From contig JAGXAB010000015.1 of assembly GCA_018971775.1 (NCBI GenBank), positions 1 through 64,000 on the forward strand: DNA of 64,000 nt, read 5' to 3'. Below the pieces are notes generated by a model, which was not told the origin of the DNA, ran no database searches, and saw nothing but the letters and a program-made list of their open reading frames with translations. The stretch is from Cyanobacteria bacterium REEB67 (GTDB lineage Bacteria; Cyanobacteriota; Vampirovibrionia; Obscuribacterales; Obscuribacteraceae). Shown piece by piece: positions 25,416 through 34,664 of the stretch (the stretch's first letter is position 1; every line of letters starts with the position of its first letter). Both the position numbers and the translations under genes were made by a program.

Positions 25416-27361
25416 GCGCTCCCGCCGAAACCAGGACAAAAACAGAGGCCGGCACAGTTATCGATGTGCGCGACTTTTGCAAATCCTATGGCAATTTCGC
25501 CGCGGTCAAGGGCATTTCCTTCCAGGTAAAAAAAGGCGAGATTTTTGGGCTGATTGGACCGGACGGCGCCGGTAAAACAAGCACCTTCCACGTCATGGGC
25601 GGAGTGATGAATGCCACCAGTGGCGATATCAGCATCCTCGATCAATCACCACGCGACGCCCGCAAAAAAATAGGCTATCTCACCCAGCAATTTTCCCTGC
25701 ATCTCGACTTGAGCATTCAAGAAAATCTAGCTTACAGTGCCGGTATCCGTGAAGTCTCGGACAAAGAATTTGCCGAGCGCAGCGAGCGCTATCTCAAGCT
25801 CATGGACCTGACTAGATTTAGAGACCGCCTGGCCGGGCAACTCTCGGGCGGCATGAAACAAAAGCTGGCCCTTTGCTGCGCCCTCGTCTCGCGTCCGGAA
25901 ATACTTCTCCTCGACGAACCGACCACCGGCGTCGATCCAGTTTCTAGACGCGAATTTTGGGATGTCCTGGCCGAAGTAGCAGCCGAAGGAGTAACCACCG
26001 CGGTCGCGACTCCCTATCTCGACGAGGCCGAGCGCTGTAACCGCGTAGCCTTGATGTATGGCGGAAAAATCTCGGATATAGGTACGCCAAAAGAATTGAT
26101 CGCCAAATTGAAATTGCATCGTCTCGAGGTGCATTCGGACAATATAGAAGATCTCGAACCGGCTTTGACAAAGGCAGCCCGCTCAGAGCGCGAGCTGGTC
26201 AGCGATATCCAGGAATACGGAGACCGGCTCGACCTGCTCGTCAACGACACCGCCAAAGGCAAAGCCTTTGTCGAGGAGACGGCGCGCTCCGCCAATATTG
26301 GTGCACCCGAAATCGAAGATTCCGAACCAAATCTGGAGAATGTCTTCATCTCAAAACTGAAAGGCAGCGACGAGGAAAAAGGCGAAGAAAAGCAATTTAA
26401 ATTTGAAAAGAAAAACGAGAAAAAAGGCACTGTGGCAATTGGCGCCGACAAAATAGCGATCAATTTCGGCAGCTTCCAGGCGGTCAAGTCGGTCAGTCTG
26501 GAAGTCGGCTACGGCCAGATTTTTGGCTTGCTCGGAGCAAACGGCGCCGGCAAGACGACAACGATTAAAATGCTCTGCGGACTGCTCACCCCAAGCCACG
26601 GCGAGATGACTCTGGCCGGCGCCAAGAGCGATCTGCGCAGCTCCAAGCTGCGCAAGCGCATCGGCTACATGAGCCAGAAATTTACGCTTTACGAAGATTT
26701 GAGCATCAAACAAAATCTGGAATTTTATTGTGGCGTTTATGAAGTGCCACGCCGCGAGCGCCAGGAAAAAATGGACTGGGTGCTCGAGACCTGCGGCTTG
26801 AAGGGCCAGGAGGAGCTTTTGACCGGGTCTTTACCGGGGGGTTGGAAGCAGAGGCTTTCTTTTGGCGCCTCGGTCATGCATCAACCCGAGATTCTTTTTC
26901 TGGATGAGCCGACCTCGGGCTGCGATCCGCTGGCGAGAAGACAGCTCTGGCGCTTGATCCGCCAGTTTGCTCGCAATGGCACGGCTGTGCTGGTCACCAC
27001 TCACTTTTTAGAAGAGGCCGAACACTGCCAGAAGCTCGCCTTCATGGTCGCCGGTGAGATTGTCGCCCAGGGCTCGCCCTCTGAAATCAAAGAATCGCAA
27101 CCGGGCAAATTGATCAAGCTCGACACCGACGACACGCAAAAAGCAGCCCGGGTCGTCCGTCAATCGCTCGACGCCTGGAAAGTAGCGATCTTTGCCGACA
27201 GCCTCCATCTCAATCTGGAAAATCCGGAAAAAGAATTTCCGCAAATCAATGAAGCGTTGAAAAAAGAAAACGTCAACGTCATCGCCGAGCGCGAAATTCC
27301 CTTCTCCCTGGAAGACGCCTTTATCGGCATCGTGCAGCGCGCCAGCGGTAAAGAAGAATGA
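25412..27361 (+). CDS. ABC transporter with two fused ATPase domains (RbbA/YhiH-like)
   Basis: 649 residues holding two nucleotide-binding domains. NBD1 (about 16-240): Walker A GPDGAGKT (49-56), signature LSGGMKQK, Walker B LLLDEPTTGVDP, but the switch histidine position reads VATPYLDEA. NBD2 (about 345-570): Walker A GANGAGKT, signature-like LPGGWKQR, Walker B LFLDEPTSGCDP, and a normal switch His (TTHFLEEAEHC). The unequal halves fit the YbhF/RbbA type of exporter ATPase. A charged Lys/Glu linker separates them. Start TTG 25412 overlaps the previous stop; the end overlaps the first permease by four bases (ATGA). Confidence 0.95.
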   Translation: MSAPAETRTKTEAGTVIDVRDFCKSYGNFAAVKGISFQVKKGEIFGLIGPDGAGKTSTFHVMGGVMNATSGDISILDQSPRDARKKIGYLTQQFSLHLDLSIQENLAYSAGIREVSDKEFAERSERYLKLMDLTRFRDRLAGQLSGGMKQKLALCCALVSRPEILLLDEPTTGVDPVSRREFWDVLAEVAAEGVTTAVATPYLDEAERCNRVALMYGGKISDIGTPKELIAKLKLHRLEVHSDNIEDLEPALTKAARSERELVSDIQEYGDRLDLLVNDTAKGKAFVEETARSANIGAPEIEDSEPNLENVFISKLKGSDEEKGEEKQFKFEKKNEKKGTVAIGADKIAINFGSFQAVKSVSLEVGYGQIFGLLGANGAGKTTTIKMLCGLLTPSHGEMTLAGAKSDLRSSKLRKRIGYMSQKFTLYEDLSIKQNLEFYCGVYEVPRRERQEKMDWVLETCGLKGQEELLTGSLPGGWKQRLSFGASVMHQPEILFLDEPTSGCDPLARRQLWRLIRQFARNGTAVLVTTHFLEEAEHCQKLAFMVAGEIVAQGSPSEIKESQPGKLIKLDTDDTQKAARVVRQSLDAWKVAIFADSLHLNLENPEKEFPQINEALKKENVNVIAEREIPFSLEDAFIGIVQRASGKEE

Positions 27362-28464
27362 AAAAGATTTTCGCCCAGTCAAAGAAAGAACTGAATCAAT
27401 TTGTGCGCGACAAATTGACCGTCGCCCTGGCCTTTGTTTTACCGCTGCTCAGCCTCTTGCTCTTTGGCTTCGGCGTGCGCCTGGAGATCAAGAATATTCC
27501 GCTCGTCGTACAAAACTTTGACAATGGTCAGCTCAGCTACGATCTGATCGACCGGCTTTATAAAAATGACCAGTTCGATCCGCACAGCTGGGACGGCCCG
27601 CATCCCCTTAAATATGCTCTGGACCGGGGCCTGGCCAAAGCGGCAGTAGTGATCCCGCCCGATTTCTCACGCAATTTGCGCCAGGGCCATACGGCCAGGA
27701 TTCAAGTCTTTGTCGATGCCACCGACGTCAATAATGCCCGGGTGATGAAAAACGGCATAATCGGCACCCTGAACGGCTTCCTCCAGGCGAACAAACTGGT
27801 CCCCGACAACTTGCCGATCCAGGCCGACATCCGCCTCTGGTTCAATCCCGGCCGGCGCGAGTCACTATATGTAGTACCGGGAGCGCTCGCCGTCGTCCTC
27901 TGGATATTCCCCTCCCTTCTGGCGGCCCTGGCCATGGTGCGCGAAAAAGAATCGGGTACTATTCTCCAGGTCTACGCCTCCAGTATTACCGCCTTCGAAT
28001 TTCTGGCCGGCAAGATCTTCGCTTATCTGATTATCTCGGCGGTGATGGCCACCTTCCTGATTATCTCAGCCGCTTTTTTTTTCAATGTCGGCTTCGTCGG
28101 CGACTTTACCCCATATATCTTAGGCTTATTTTTCTTCCTGCTTTCTTCCGTCTGCTTCGGCACCGTCGTCGGTACGCGGATGAACACGCAGAGCAGCGCT
28201 GTGCAAGCCGTGGCCACCGGCGGTTTCACGACGGCCCTTTTGCTTTCGGGCTATCTATACCCAATCCGCAACGTCACCTATCCGCTCAATATCGTCACAC
28301 TCTTCGTGCCGACGCGCTGGATGGTGCAGCTCTCGCGCGATAGTTTCGTGCGCGGCGGCGGCTGGCAATACGACTGGTATCTGCCTATCTTTCTAGCGCT
28401 GGGAGCAGCGCTTTTCTTCCGCATCGCCTACGGCAATATGAGCAAAATGCAGTTGAAGATATGA
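27358..28464 (+). CDS. ABC-2 type permease (YbhS-like)
   Basis: 368 residues of the ABC2_membrane_3 layout: one N-terminal helix (LTVALAFVLPLLSLLLFGFGV), a large extracytoplasmic domain (about 40-175) and five helices (LAVVLWIFPSLLAALAMV; FAYLIISAVMATFLIISAAFFF; FTPYILGLFFFLLSSVCFGTVVGT; FTTALLLSGYLYPI; FLALGAALFF). The central MVREKESGTI element is the typical coupling loop, pairing with the ATPase. Start and stop overlap both neighbours by four bases, so the operon is tightly coupled. Confidence 0.93.
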   Translation: MKKIFAQSKKELNQFVRDKLTVALAFVLPLLSLLLFGFGVRLEIKNIPLVVQNFDNGQLSYDLIDRLYKNDQFDPHSWDGPHPLKYALDRGLAKAAVVIPPDFSRNLRQGHTARIQVFVDATDVNNARVMKNGIIGTLNGFLQANKLVPDNLPIQADIRLWFNPGRRESLYVVPGALAVVLWIFPSLLAALAMVREKESGTILQVYASSITAFEFLAGKIFAYLIISAVMATFLIISAAFFFNVGFVGDFTPYILGLFFFLLSSVCFGTVVGTRMNTQSSAVQAVATGGFTTALLLSGYLYPIRNVTYPLNIVTLFVPTRWMVQLSRDSFVRGGGWQYDWYLPIFLALGAALFFRIAYGNMSKMQLKI

Positions 28465-29603
28465 ACAAAGAAAAGCTCGATGCCATCCTCGATAAATTTA
28501 TCAATGGGCGCCTGCTGGCGCTCATGCTCAAAGAAACGCGCCAGATTTTGCGCGACAAACAGCAGCTCTTTCTGCTTTGTTTCCCGCCAATCGTACAAAT
28601 TTGTCTGTATGGATTTGCCCTCAGCCCCGACGTGCAGGACCTGCGCCTGGCCGTCGAAGACGAATGCAAGTCTTATAAGAGTCGCGAGCTGGCCTCGGCC
28701 CTCGTAGAAAATCGCGTCTTCAAGATAACGAAATCGCCACCGACATTAGCGGCACTGATGGTGGGCATCGAGCGGGGCCGCATCGACGCCGGTCTGATTA
28801 TCCCGCCTGATTTCGATCGCAAAATAGACCAGGGCCACCAGGCCGACGTACAGCTGATCATCGACGGTGTCGATGCCAATACGGCCGGTATCACGCAGGG
28901 CTACGCCACGCAGATGATTCAACGATTCAGTCAAGGACTGTCGCAAAAGAAAATCATCAGACCGGCCATCAGCGAGGTCACTTATGCTTACAATCCCGGC
29001 CTGATCTCATCCTGGTTTTTTGTGCCTGGCGTGCTCGGTCTCGTCCTCACTCTCACCGGCACACTGGTATCTTCGGTCACCCTGGTCAAAGAAAAAGACT
29101 CGGGCACCCTCGAACAATTGTTGATGACGCCGGCCGATTCCTGGGAGATACTGGTGGCCAAAATAGTACCTTTGCTGATTATGCTGAATGGCACCGTCCT
29201 GCTCGCTCTGACAATGGGAACACTGATTTTCAATGTGCCTTTCCGGGGCAATTTCTTTACCTACATGTTTGTCTCGGGTATTTACATCTTTGTCGTCATT
29301 TCAATCGGCATCATCTTGGCCACTATTTCCAAAAATCAAAGGCAGGCCATCCTTACTTCCTTCTTTTTCAACCTGCCTCTGATCCAGCTCTCTGGAGCTC
29401 TATCGCCAATCGAGAGCATGCCCGATATATTCCGCTGGCTGTCTTATCTCAACCCGTTGCGGTACTACATCCAGTGCGTGCGCAATATCCTCCTCAAAGG
29501 CGTCGGCCTAGAAGTAATGTGGCGCGACGTTTTGATCTTGTTTTTTGTAGCCGTCGTACTGCTGCTCTCCAGTGCGGCCCGCTTTCGTAAACAGTTGAGC
29601 TAA
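28461..29603 (+). CDS. ABC-2 type permease (YbhR-like)
   Basis: 380 residues, similar in layout to the preceding gene: N-terminal helix near 35-55 (FLLCFPPIVQICLYGFALSP), an extracytoplasmic domain, then LVLTLTGTLVSSVTLVKEKDSGTLEQLLMTP, which holds the same coupling loop pattern, and four further helices. It starts inside the stop of the previous gene (ATGA). Together they form the heterodimeric membrane part of the exporter. After a 22-base gap comes the outer-membrane factor. Confidence 0.93.
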   Translation: MNKEKLDAILDKFINGRLLALMLKETRQILRDKQQLFLLCFPPIVQICLYGFALSPDVQDLRLAVEDECKSYKSRELASALVENRVFKITKSPPTLAALMVGIERGRIDAGLIIPPDFDRKIDQGHQADVQLIIDGVDANTAGITQGYATQMIQRFSQGLSQKKIIRPAISEVTYAYNPGLISSWFFVPGVLGLVLTLTGTLVSSVTLVKEKDSGTLEQLLMTPADSWEILVAKIVPLLIMLNGTVLLALTMGTLIFNVPFRGNFFTYMFVSGIYIFVVISIGIILATISKNQRQAILTSFFFNLPLIQLSGALSPIESMPDIFRWLSYLNPLRYYIQCVRNILLKGVGLEVMWRDVLILFFVAVVLLLSSAARFRKQLS

Positions 29604-29625
29604 GCAATAAAGAGTCGAGTCAGAA

Positions 29626-31440
29626 GTGAAAAAGAAGACCAATCCAAAATTAACAAACTTATTGCTGATCTTACTGGCAAGCACATGCCCGCTGACGAAG
29701 GCTCTGGCGCAGCCCGAAAGCGGCAGCGCCACGCCTCCAACTCCCGAATTGCGACCGGCGATCAAGGCTGGCGACCTGCCAGATCCGCAAAACTCGCCGC
29801 TGCGTCAGAGCGGTCAGGCCAGCGCCAGGGAAGCGATGGAAGCCGACTTTAGCGAGCATAAAAAATCGATAGTCGGACCAAAAAATACTTCGACGAGCAA
29901 AGTGCCAAGCGGCGCCAGCGGTCAGAAAACAGCGCCGGTTTTGAGCACCCTCAAGCAAAACGTCCCCGGTCCGAGCACGACCAGCAATACTCCGGCGGTG
30001 ATTGATTCAATCGAGCTCAAACAACCGGCACTGCAATCGCTGATCAGCGTCAACGATTATCTCAATCCTTTCGCTTTAGACGCATCCTCGTCAGCCAGCC
30101 TCAATCTCAGGCGCGCCCTCAAGATCGGCCTCGAGCAAAATCTCGATCTGGCCATATCGCGCACCAATACCAAGCAAAAGCAATTTGCTTATTATTCGGC
30201 CCTCGGTAATTTTCTACCCGATCCCACCCTGGGCTTCAGCGAATATTTTCCGCGCGGTCATGTCGGCCTGCCCATTTCAGCCAGTACACTGTTTGGCGGC
30301 AGCTCGGCGCTGAGCGGCGCCGCCAGCTCGAGTGCTCTATTGGCCTCGAATGCCGCCAACAACACGATAAGCATCCATCGCAATTTTGACATAATGCATG
30401 CCGGCGGGGAGTTTTATGCCTATCGCGGCGGCAGTATTTTGTTTGGTGCTTTGCAGTCCAAGCACACTCTAAAAGCGGCAAAATTTCAAGAGAAAGCGAC
30501 ACTCAGCGATACTTTGCTGGCGATCACGCAAAACTATTACAACTGCGTCCTCGCCGAATCAATTTTGCAAATCCGCGTCGATGCCGTGCGGACATCGATG
30601 GAGCAATTGCGTCGCAATCAGGATAGATTTCACTCCGGACTGGCTACCAATCTTGATGTATTGCAATCAAAAACCCAGCTTTCACGAGACAAACAGGCTC
30701 TGCTCGACCAGCAAGCAGCCAGACGAGCGGCGGCAATCACTCTGGCGCAGTCGCTCTATTACAATCTCGGCGAAGACCTTTTGCCGATAGAACCGATTGT
30801 CAAAAAAATCCGCCTTGTCGATTCGCGCCTGACCGTCGCCGATATCTTGCAACTGGCCCTCGATAATAGACCAGAGCTTAAGCGATACGAAGAGTTGCGC
30901 CTGGCCGCCAAGCGATCGATCATGGTGGCAGCAGCGAAACTACAACCGACCGTATTGCTCTCGGGTCAGGCCTATGGTATCGGCCCGACCAACAACGTCC
31001 AGGCCCTTGGCCTCTTTTCGGTGGCTGTAAACTGGCGCCTGAAGGGCATGGGCACTGTCGACGCTTTTAACGTCCAGCAGGCGCGCTGGACCGCCCATCA
31101 GAGCAAACTGGAAGCAGAGAAAGAAATGCAGACGGTGCTTGGACAGGTACGCAATGCCTATGTGCAAATACTCGACAAGGAAAAAAATATCGAGGAAGCA
31201 AGCAATGAAGTCGAGTCGGCCCTCGAAGAACTGCGCCTGGCCGAATTGCGCAAATCAAGCGGACTCGGCCTTAACCTCGACATCATCACGGCGCAAAGAG
31301 ATTACACCCAGGCACAGGTCGATAAAGCGCAGGCAATCATCAACTTCGATATCGCACAAGCCCAGCTCGTCCACGATATGGGTTTAATTTCGATCGAGGC
31401 CGTTACAAGCGGTCGACTGCTCAGCAAAGCGGTGCAATAA
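29626..31440 (+). CDS. TolC-family outer-membrane efflux protein
   Basis: 604 residues from GTG 29626, with a signal peptide (LTNLLLILLASTCPLTKALAQ). Residues about 25-140 are a low-complexity Ser/Pro-rich extension unlike ordinary TolC. The OEP domains follow: LNLRRALKIGLEQNLDLAISR in the first repeat and VADILQLALDNRPELKRYEELRLAAKRSIMVAAAKLQP in the second, with helical pairs (VRNAYVQILDKEKNIEEASNEVESALEELRLAE). It would form the outer-membrane channel of the exporter encoded just upstream. The extra N-terminal part may be a periplasmic or peptidoglycan-contact region. Confidence 0.9.
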   Translation: MKKKTNPKLTNLLLILLASTCPLTKALAQPESGSATPPTPELRPAIKAGDLPDPQNSPLRQSGQASAREAMEADFSEHKKSIVGPKNTSTSKVPSGASGQKTAPVLSTLKQNVPGPSTTSNTPAVIDSIELKQPALQSLISVNDYLNPFALDASSSASLNLRRALKIGLEQNLDLAISRTNTKQKQFAYYSALGNFLPDPTLGFSEYFPRGHVGLPISASTLFGGSSALSGAASSSALLASNAANNTISIHRNFDIMHAGGEFYAYRGGSILFGALQSKHTLKAAKFQEKATLSDTLLAITQNYYNCVLAESILQIRVDAVRTSMEQLRRNQDRFHSGLATNLDVLQSKTQLSRDKQALLDQQAARRAAAITLAQSLYYNLGEDLLPIEPIVKKIRLVDSRLTVADILQLALDNRPELKRYEELRLAAKRSIMVAAAKLQPTVLLSGQAYGIGPTNNVQALGLFSVAVNWRLKGMGTVDAFNVQQARWTAHQSKLEAEKEMQTVLGQVRNAYVQILDKEKNIEEASNEVESALEELRLAELRKSSGLGLNLDIITAQRDYTQAQVDKAQAIINFDIAQAQLVHDMGLISIEAVTSGRLLSKAVQ

Positions 31441-31487
31441 GCCGCATTACTTGTCCAGGCGACGGGCGATCTGCCGGCGCCGGATGC

Positions 31488-31772
31488 CTATTTTTGCACT
31501 TCCACGCCCTTCCAGAAGGCGACATAACCGGCAATCTGCTTAGCCGCCTCTTTGGGAGTGTTGTAGACCCAGGCTGCGTCCTTGTTAATATCATCACCGA
31601 CTTTAACGCTGAAATAATTAGCGGTGCCTTTCCAGCCGCAAACGCTGATTGTCGAGCTATCGACAAAAAACTCTTTTTTCAGGGCATCGGGCGGAAAATA
31701 TGTATTGCCCTCCACTGTTTCGCAGTCATTGCTTTCGGCGATCACTGCACCTTTCCAAATAGCTCTGGCCAC
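31488..31772 (-). CDS. DUF427 domain protein
   Basis: 94-96 residues. The AGGAG directly abuts ATG 31778, whereas GTG 31772 stands six bases after it, so I prefer GTG as the start. The sequence fits DUF427: ARAIWKGAVIAES near the start, VEGNTYFPPDAL, and the conserved SVCGWKGTANYFSV, VYNTPKEAAKQIAGYVAFW. It is a small beta-rich fold of unknown enzymatic role, found singly in many bacteria. Convergent with the OMF gene. Confidence 0.88.
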   Translation of the reverse strand: MARAIWKGAVIAESNDCETVEGNTYFPPDALKKEFFVDSSTISVCGWKGTANYFSVKVGDDINKDAAWVYNTPKEAAKQIAGYVAFWKGVEVQK

Positions 31773-31805
31773 CGGCATCTCCTCTAGTCAAAAAATTGCT
31801 CGCGG

Positions 31806-32486
31806 CTAATTCTGGTTTTGTCCTGAATCACTCTGGCGCGGACCACCCGGATTGGCATCACCTGAACCGCCTTGATTAGGACTGCCCTGATTTTGCCCCT
31901 GGTTGAATCGTCTGAAACGTCTGCCACCCTGGCCGCCCTGACCAAATCCCTGACCACCTGGCCCGCCCAAGCCACCCTGGCCGCCGAAACCACCGGGCCC
32001 GCCCTGACCTCCAGAGCCACCCTGACCTCCCTGGCCGCCAAATTCACCCTGGCCGTTCTGGCCGTTCTGAGCTTGACGCTGTTCACGGCGTTCTTTCATA
32101 AAAGCCATCATCTGAGCCTTTTCATTCTCATCGAGCTGGCCATCGTGATTGGCGTCAAAGCGCTCGATCAACTTCTGCCGACGCGCTTGCTGATCTCCAC
32201 CGCCCTGACCACCCGGACCACCGAAGCCCTGCCCACCCTGGCCTCCAAAGCCCTGACCACCGCCAAGGCGGCGTCTACCGCCAAAGCCTCCCGGTCCGCC
32301 ATTTTGACCATTACCACCGTTCTGCCACTGGCCCGGCCCAGAACCCTGATTAGAACCCTGACCATTGCCACCATCAATGGTGCCGGCATTAGGCGGCCCA
32401 TCCTGAGCGGAAGCGCCAGAGATCGTAAAATTCGCCAGGGTCAAAAGAGCTGCAAGTCCAGTTATCGCGTACTTTTGGTATGACAT
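31806..32486 (-). CDS. Secreted Gly/Gln-rich protein with an EF-hand
   Basis: ATG 32486 has AAAGG eight bases upstream; the frame to 32657 is unlikely. The signal peptide (YAITGLAALLTLANFTISGASAQ) is followed by long GGQGGxGG repeats on both sides of one canonical EF-hand loop FDANHDGQLDENEK (Asp1, Asn3, Asp5, Gly6, Leu8, Glu12). The basic helix after it (KAQMMAFMKERREQRQAQ) completes the hand. This layout, calcium-binding loop in a flexible glycine-rich matrix, suggests an extracellular or matrix protein. The coding sequence is repetitive and may be polymorphic. Confidence 0.78.
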   Translation of the reverse strand: MSYQKYAITGLAALLTLANFTISGASAQDGPPNAGTIDGGNGQGSNQGSGPGQWQNGGNGQNGGPGGFGGRRRLGGGQGFGGQGGQGFGGPGGQGGGDQQARRQKLIERFDANHDGQLDENEKAQMMAFMKERREQRQAQNGQNGQGEFGGQGGQGGSGGQGGPGGFGGQGGLGGPGGQGFGQGGQGGRRFRRFNQGQNQGSPNQGGSGDANPGGPRQSDSGQNQN

Positions 32487-32556
32487 ACATAAGACCTTTT
32501 TGGGAACGGTAGCATATCTTCTCAGCTTAGCACTTCGCAAAAAAAGCAACCTAAAA

Positions 32557-33663
32557 TCAATCCGGTTCGATAAAGCCCTTCGAGGCGGCAACGAAACGCT
32601 GATACTCCTCTTGAAAATCGGCGAGGTGGCGGTAATTAATCGACTTGCTGAATTCAATCGCTTTCCGGTAATAATTTTCAGCAGCCTGCTTATTACCCAT
32701 GTGAGCGTAGAGGCCGGCCAGGTTGGCGCTGGCGTCGGCGGCGCCGGCGATGTCCTGTGGCTTGCCCGCTTCGGTGACTTGCAAGGACCGCTTCAGATAA
32801 GGCTCTGCTTCTACATATTGCTTGCGTTTGCTGTAGGTCATAGCCAGATTATTAAGCGTCACAGCTAACTTGGGACTGTTTGCGCCGAAGAGTTTTTCCT
32901 GATTGAGCAGGACCACGGCCAGTATGTCTTTGGCCTGGTCATATTTATGCTCTTCACTCAAAGCAGCAGCCTTTGTCGACAGCACCGCCGATTCTTCAGC
33001 GCCGCCGGCCTTACCGGCGGCGATAACGGCAGCCTGCGCTTGATCGCAATAATCGATCGCCTCAGCCGCATTTTTCAAATCAAGGGAGAGCACGGCAACA
33101 TTGTTCAAAGATTCGGCCACTTGTGCATTTTTTGGATCGAGCTTACGCCTGATAGTCAAAGATTCCTTGGCGTGCTCGAGAGCACCGTGCAGGTTGCCTC
33201 GGGCCCGGCAGACCGAGCTCAGACGGGTATGCAGAAGAGCAACAAGCGGTTCATCGTCGCCGGCCATGGGCAGGGCATCTTCCAGACAATCCTGAGCCTG
33301 CTCGTAGTGGAAATTCAATTTCTCGATCATAGCAATATCGCTGAGAATCACGGCGAGATCCGGTTTGTTGGCCCCACCCTTTTTACCAACGGCGAAGGCT
33401 TCTTCGTAGAAATTCTTAGCCTGTTCAAAATGAGCGCCGTTGAAGGCTTCGTTAGCTCGTTTGACTATCTGCACGAAGCTCTCACCTGAAATGTTCGCAT
33501 CTGTTTTGACCGCAGCGGCAGGAGCACTATTCGAGCTTTCGCCAGCCGCCTCGCCGGTATCGGCGAGGGCGGGAATTGATGTATACACAATGTAGCCACA
33601 TAAAAAACAGGTCAAAACAAGACCAGTCGGCAGAAGACGCAAAGTAAAAATGAGAATCTCCAT
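32557..33663 (-). CDS. Exported tetratricopeptide-repeat protein
   Basis: 368 residues from ATG 33663. A hydrophobic leader (LRLLPTGLVLTCFLCGYIVYTSIPALA) may be a signal or anchor. From about 65 onward there are about six to seven TPR units (FVQIVKRANEAFNGAHFEQAKNFYEEAFAV; LAVTLNNLAMTYSKRKQYVEAEPYLKRSLQV; AADASANLAGLYAHMGNKQAAENYYRKAIEF). The units are of the kinesin-light-chain-like, Asn-rich form. Divergent from the gene at 33724. Probably a periplasmic scaffold; no partner recognized. Confidence 0.85.
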   Translation of the reverse strand: MEILIFTLRLLPTGLVLTCFLCGYIVYTSIPALADTGEAAGESSNSAPAAAVKTDANISGESFVQIVKRANEAFNGAHFEQAKNFYEEAFAVGKKGGANKPDLAVILSDIAMIEKLNFHYEQAQDCLEDALPMAGDDEPLVALLHTRLSSVCRARGNLHGALEHAKESLTIRRKLDPKNAQVAESLNNVAVLSLDLKNAAEAIDYCDQAQAAVIAAGKAGGAEESAVLSTKAAALSEEHKYDQAKDILAVVLLNQEKLFGANSPKLAVTLNNLAMTYSKRKQYVEAEPYLKRSLQVTEAGKPQDIAGAADASANLAGLYAHMGNKQAAENYYRKAIEFSKSINYRHLADFQEEYQRFVAASKGFIEPD

Positions 33664-33723
33664 TATTGCCAAGCAACTTTACTTGTAGACAGATCAAATC
33701 ATGGTTGCACAAAAGTCCCGCCA

Positions 33724-34515
33724 GTGGCAAGATTGAATTTAATGGACGCCCTGGAAATTATCGAGAATCTGAAAAAGGCCTACGGCAACTTCGAAACCTA
33801 TCGAGATGCGGGGGTGACAAAGTCGAGCGATGCTCTGACCAAAGACGCTCAGGCGCCTTTACAGCATTTTCAGACCACTTTTCGCCGCCCCCTGCATTAC
33901 CGCTGCCAGTGCCACTATGAATTGACGGCAGCAAGCAGTCATCCCGAGCTAACCGCCACCGATGGAGTGCTGTGGAGCGATGGCACGACGAGCAGACACT
34001 ATAGCAATCAGGCCGAAACAGCTGAAACAGTGCCCGATGCCGCCCATCTATTTGGTCCAAGTCTCGACCCGATCTTCAAGGGCAAAGCGCAGGTGCCGGA
34101 TCTGATCGCCAGGATGCTCATGCCGTCCATTTTCAAAGAGTACGATCAATTTCCCCTGGCCAGAGAATACTGGAGTGTTAGCGGTGAAGAAGAAATAGCC
34201 GTGGGCGATGGCCGCAGTGAATGCTGGCAGGTGACCCAGGATTTGATTGTCTACAAAGAATCGCTCTGGATTGCAAAATCCGACTACACTTTGCGCCAGC
34301 ACAGTCGTGACATAGACTATTCATTTCTGGATCACGCGCGGGTGAAGTCATTAATCGACACCGGCAGCAAGATGGTGCGCTATTTATTCAAAAATTTTCC
34401 TGACATCAATAAGGAAATATTGGAGCGCGGTCCCCGCCACTACCGCACTCATTTCAACCAGATCGCCGTCAATGAGCCGATCGCCGATCATGAGCTCGCC
34501 GCCGGCTTCGAATAG
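33724..34515 (+). CDS. Protein of unknown function, LolA/DUF2092-like pattern
   Basis: 263 residues. Start may be GTG 33724 or ATG 33742, neither with a strong ribosome-binding site. There is no signal peptide. Helices ENLKKAYGNFETYRDAG are followed by alternating beta strands (FRRPLHYRCQCHYE; LWSDGTTSRHYS; ECWQVTQDLIVYKESLWIAKSDYTLRQHSRDI). That alternation and the first-person 'loss-of-strand' order recall outer-membrane lipoprotein-carrier like folds, but the similarity is weak. No operon partner. Confidence 0.6.
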   Translation: MARLNLMDALEIIENLKKAYGNFETYRDAGVTKSSDALTKDAQAPLQHFQTTFRRPLHYRCQCHYELTAASSHPELTATDGVLWSDGTTSRHYSNQAETAETVPDAAHLFGPSLDPIFKGKAQVPDLIARMLMPSIFKEYDQFPLAREYWSVSGEEEIAVGDGRSECWQVTQDLIVYKESLWIAKSDYTLRQHSRDIDYSFLDHARVKSLIDTGSKMVRYLFKNFPDINKEILERGPRHYRTHFNQIAVNEPIADHELAAGFE

Positions 34516-34551
34516 AAACAATCGACCTTTGCTCGACATGTTTGTGAGAGT

Positions 34552-34586
34552 TGTCACATCTTACAAACGTGTCACGAACATGTCAC
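34552..34586. promoter_or_regulatory. Three TGTCAC direct repeats upstream of the gene at 34665
   Basis: TGTCAC at 34552, 34570 and 34581; the last two are in extended CGTGTCACGAA / CATGTCACGTC context, 11 bases apart (one helical turn). The cluster lies 80-110 bases upstream of the next start codon, a typical activator or repressor position. Which factor binds is unknown. Confidence 0.35.
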
Positions 34587-34664
34587 GTCCTCTGCCAATA
34601 ATGGCTATATAACCCGGTTGCGACAATTTCCGGTTATTCTGGCTGAAGTGGGGAAACTACGAAA

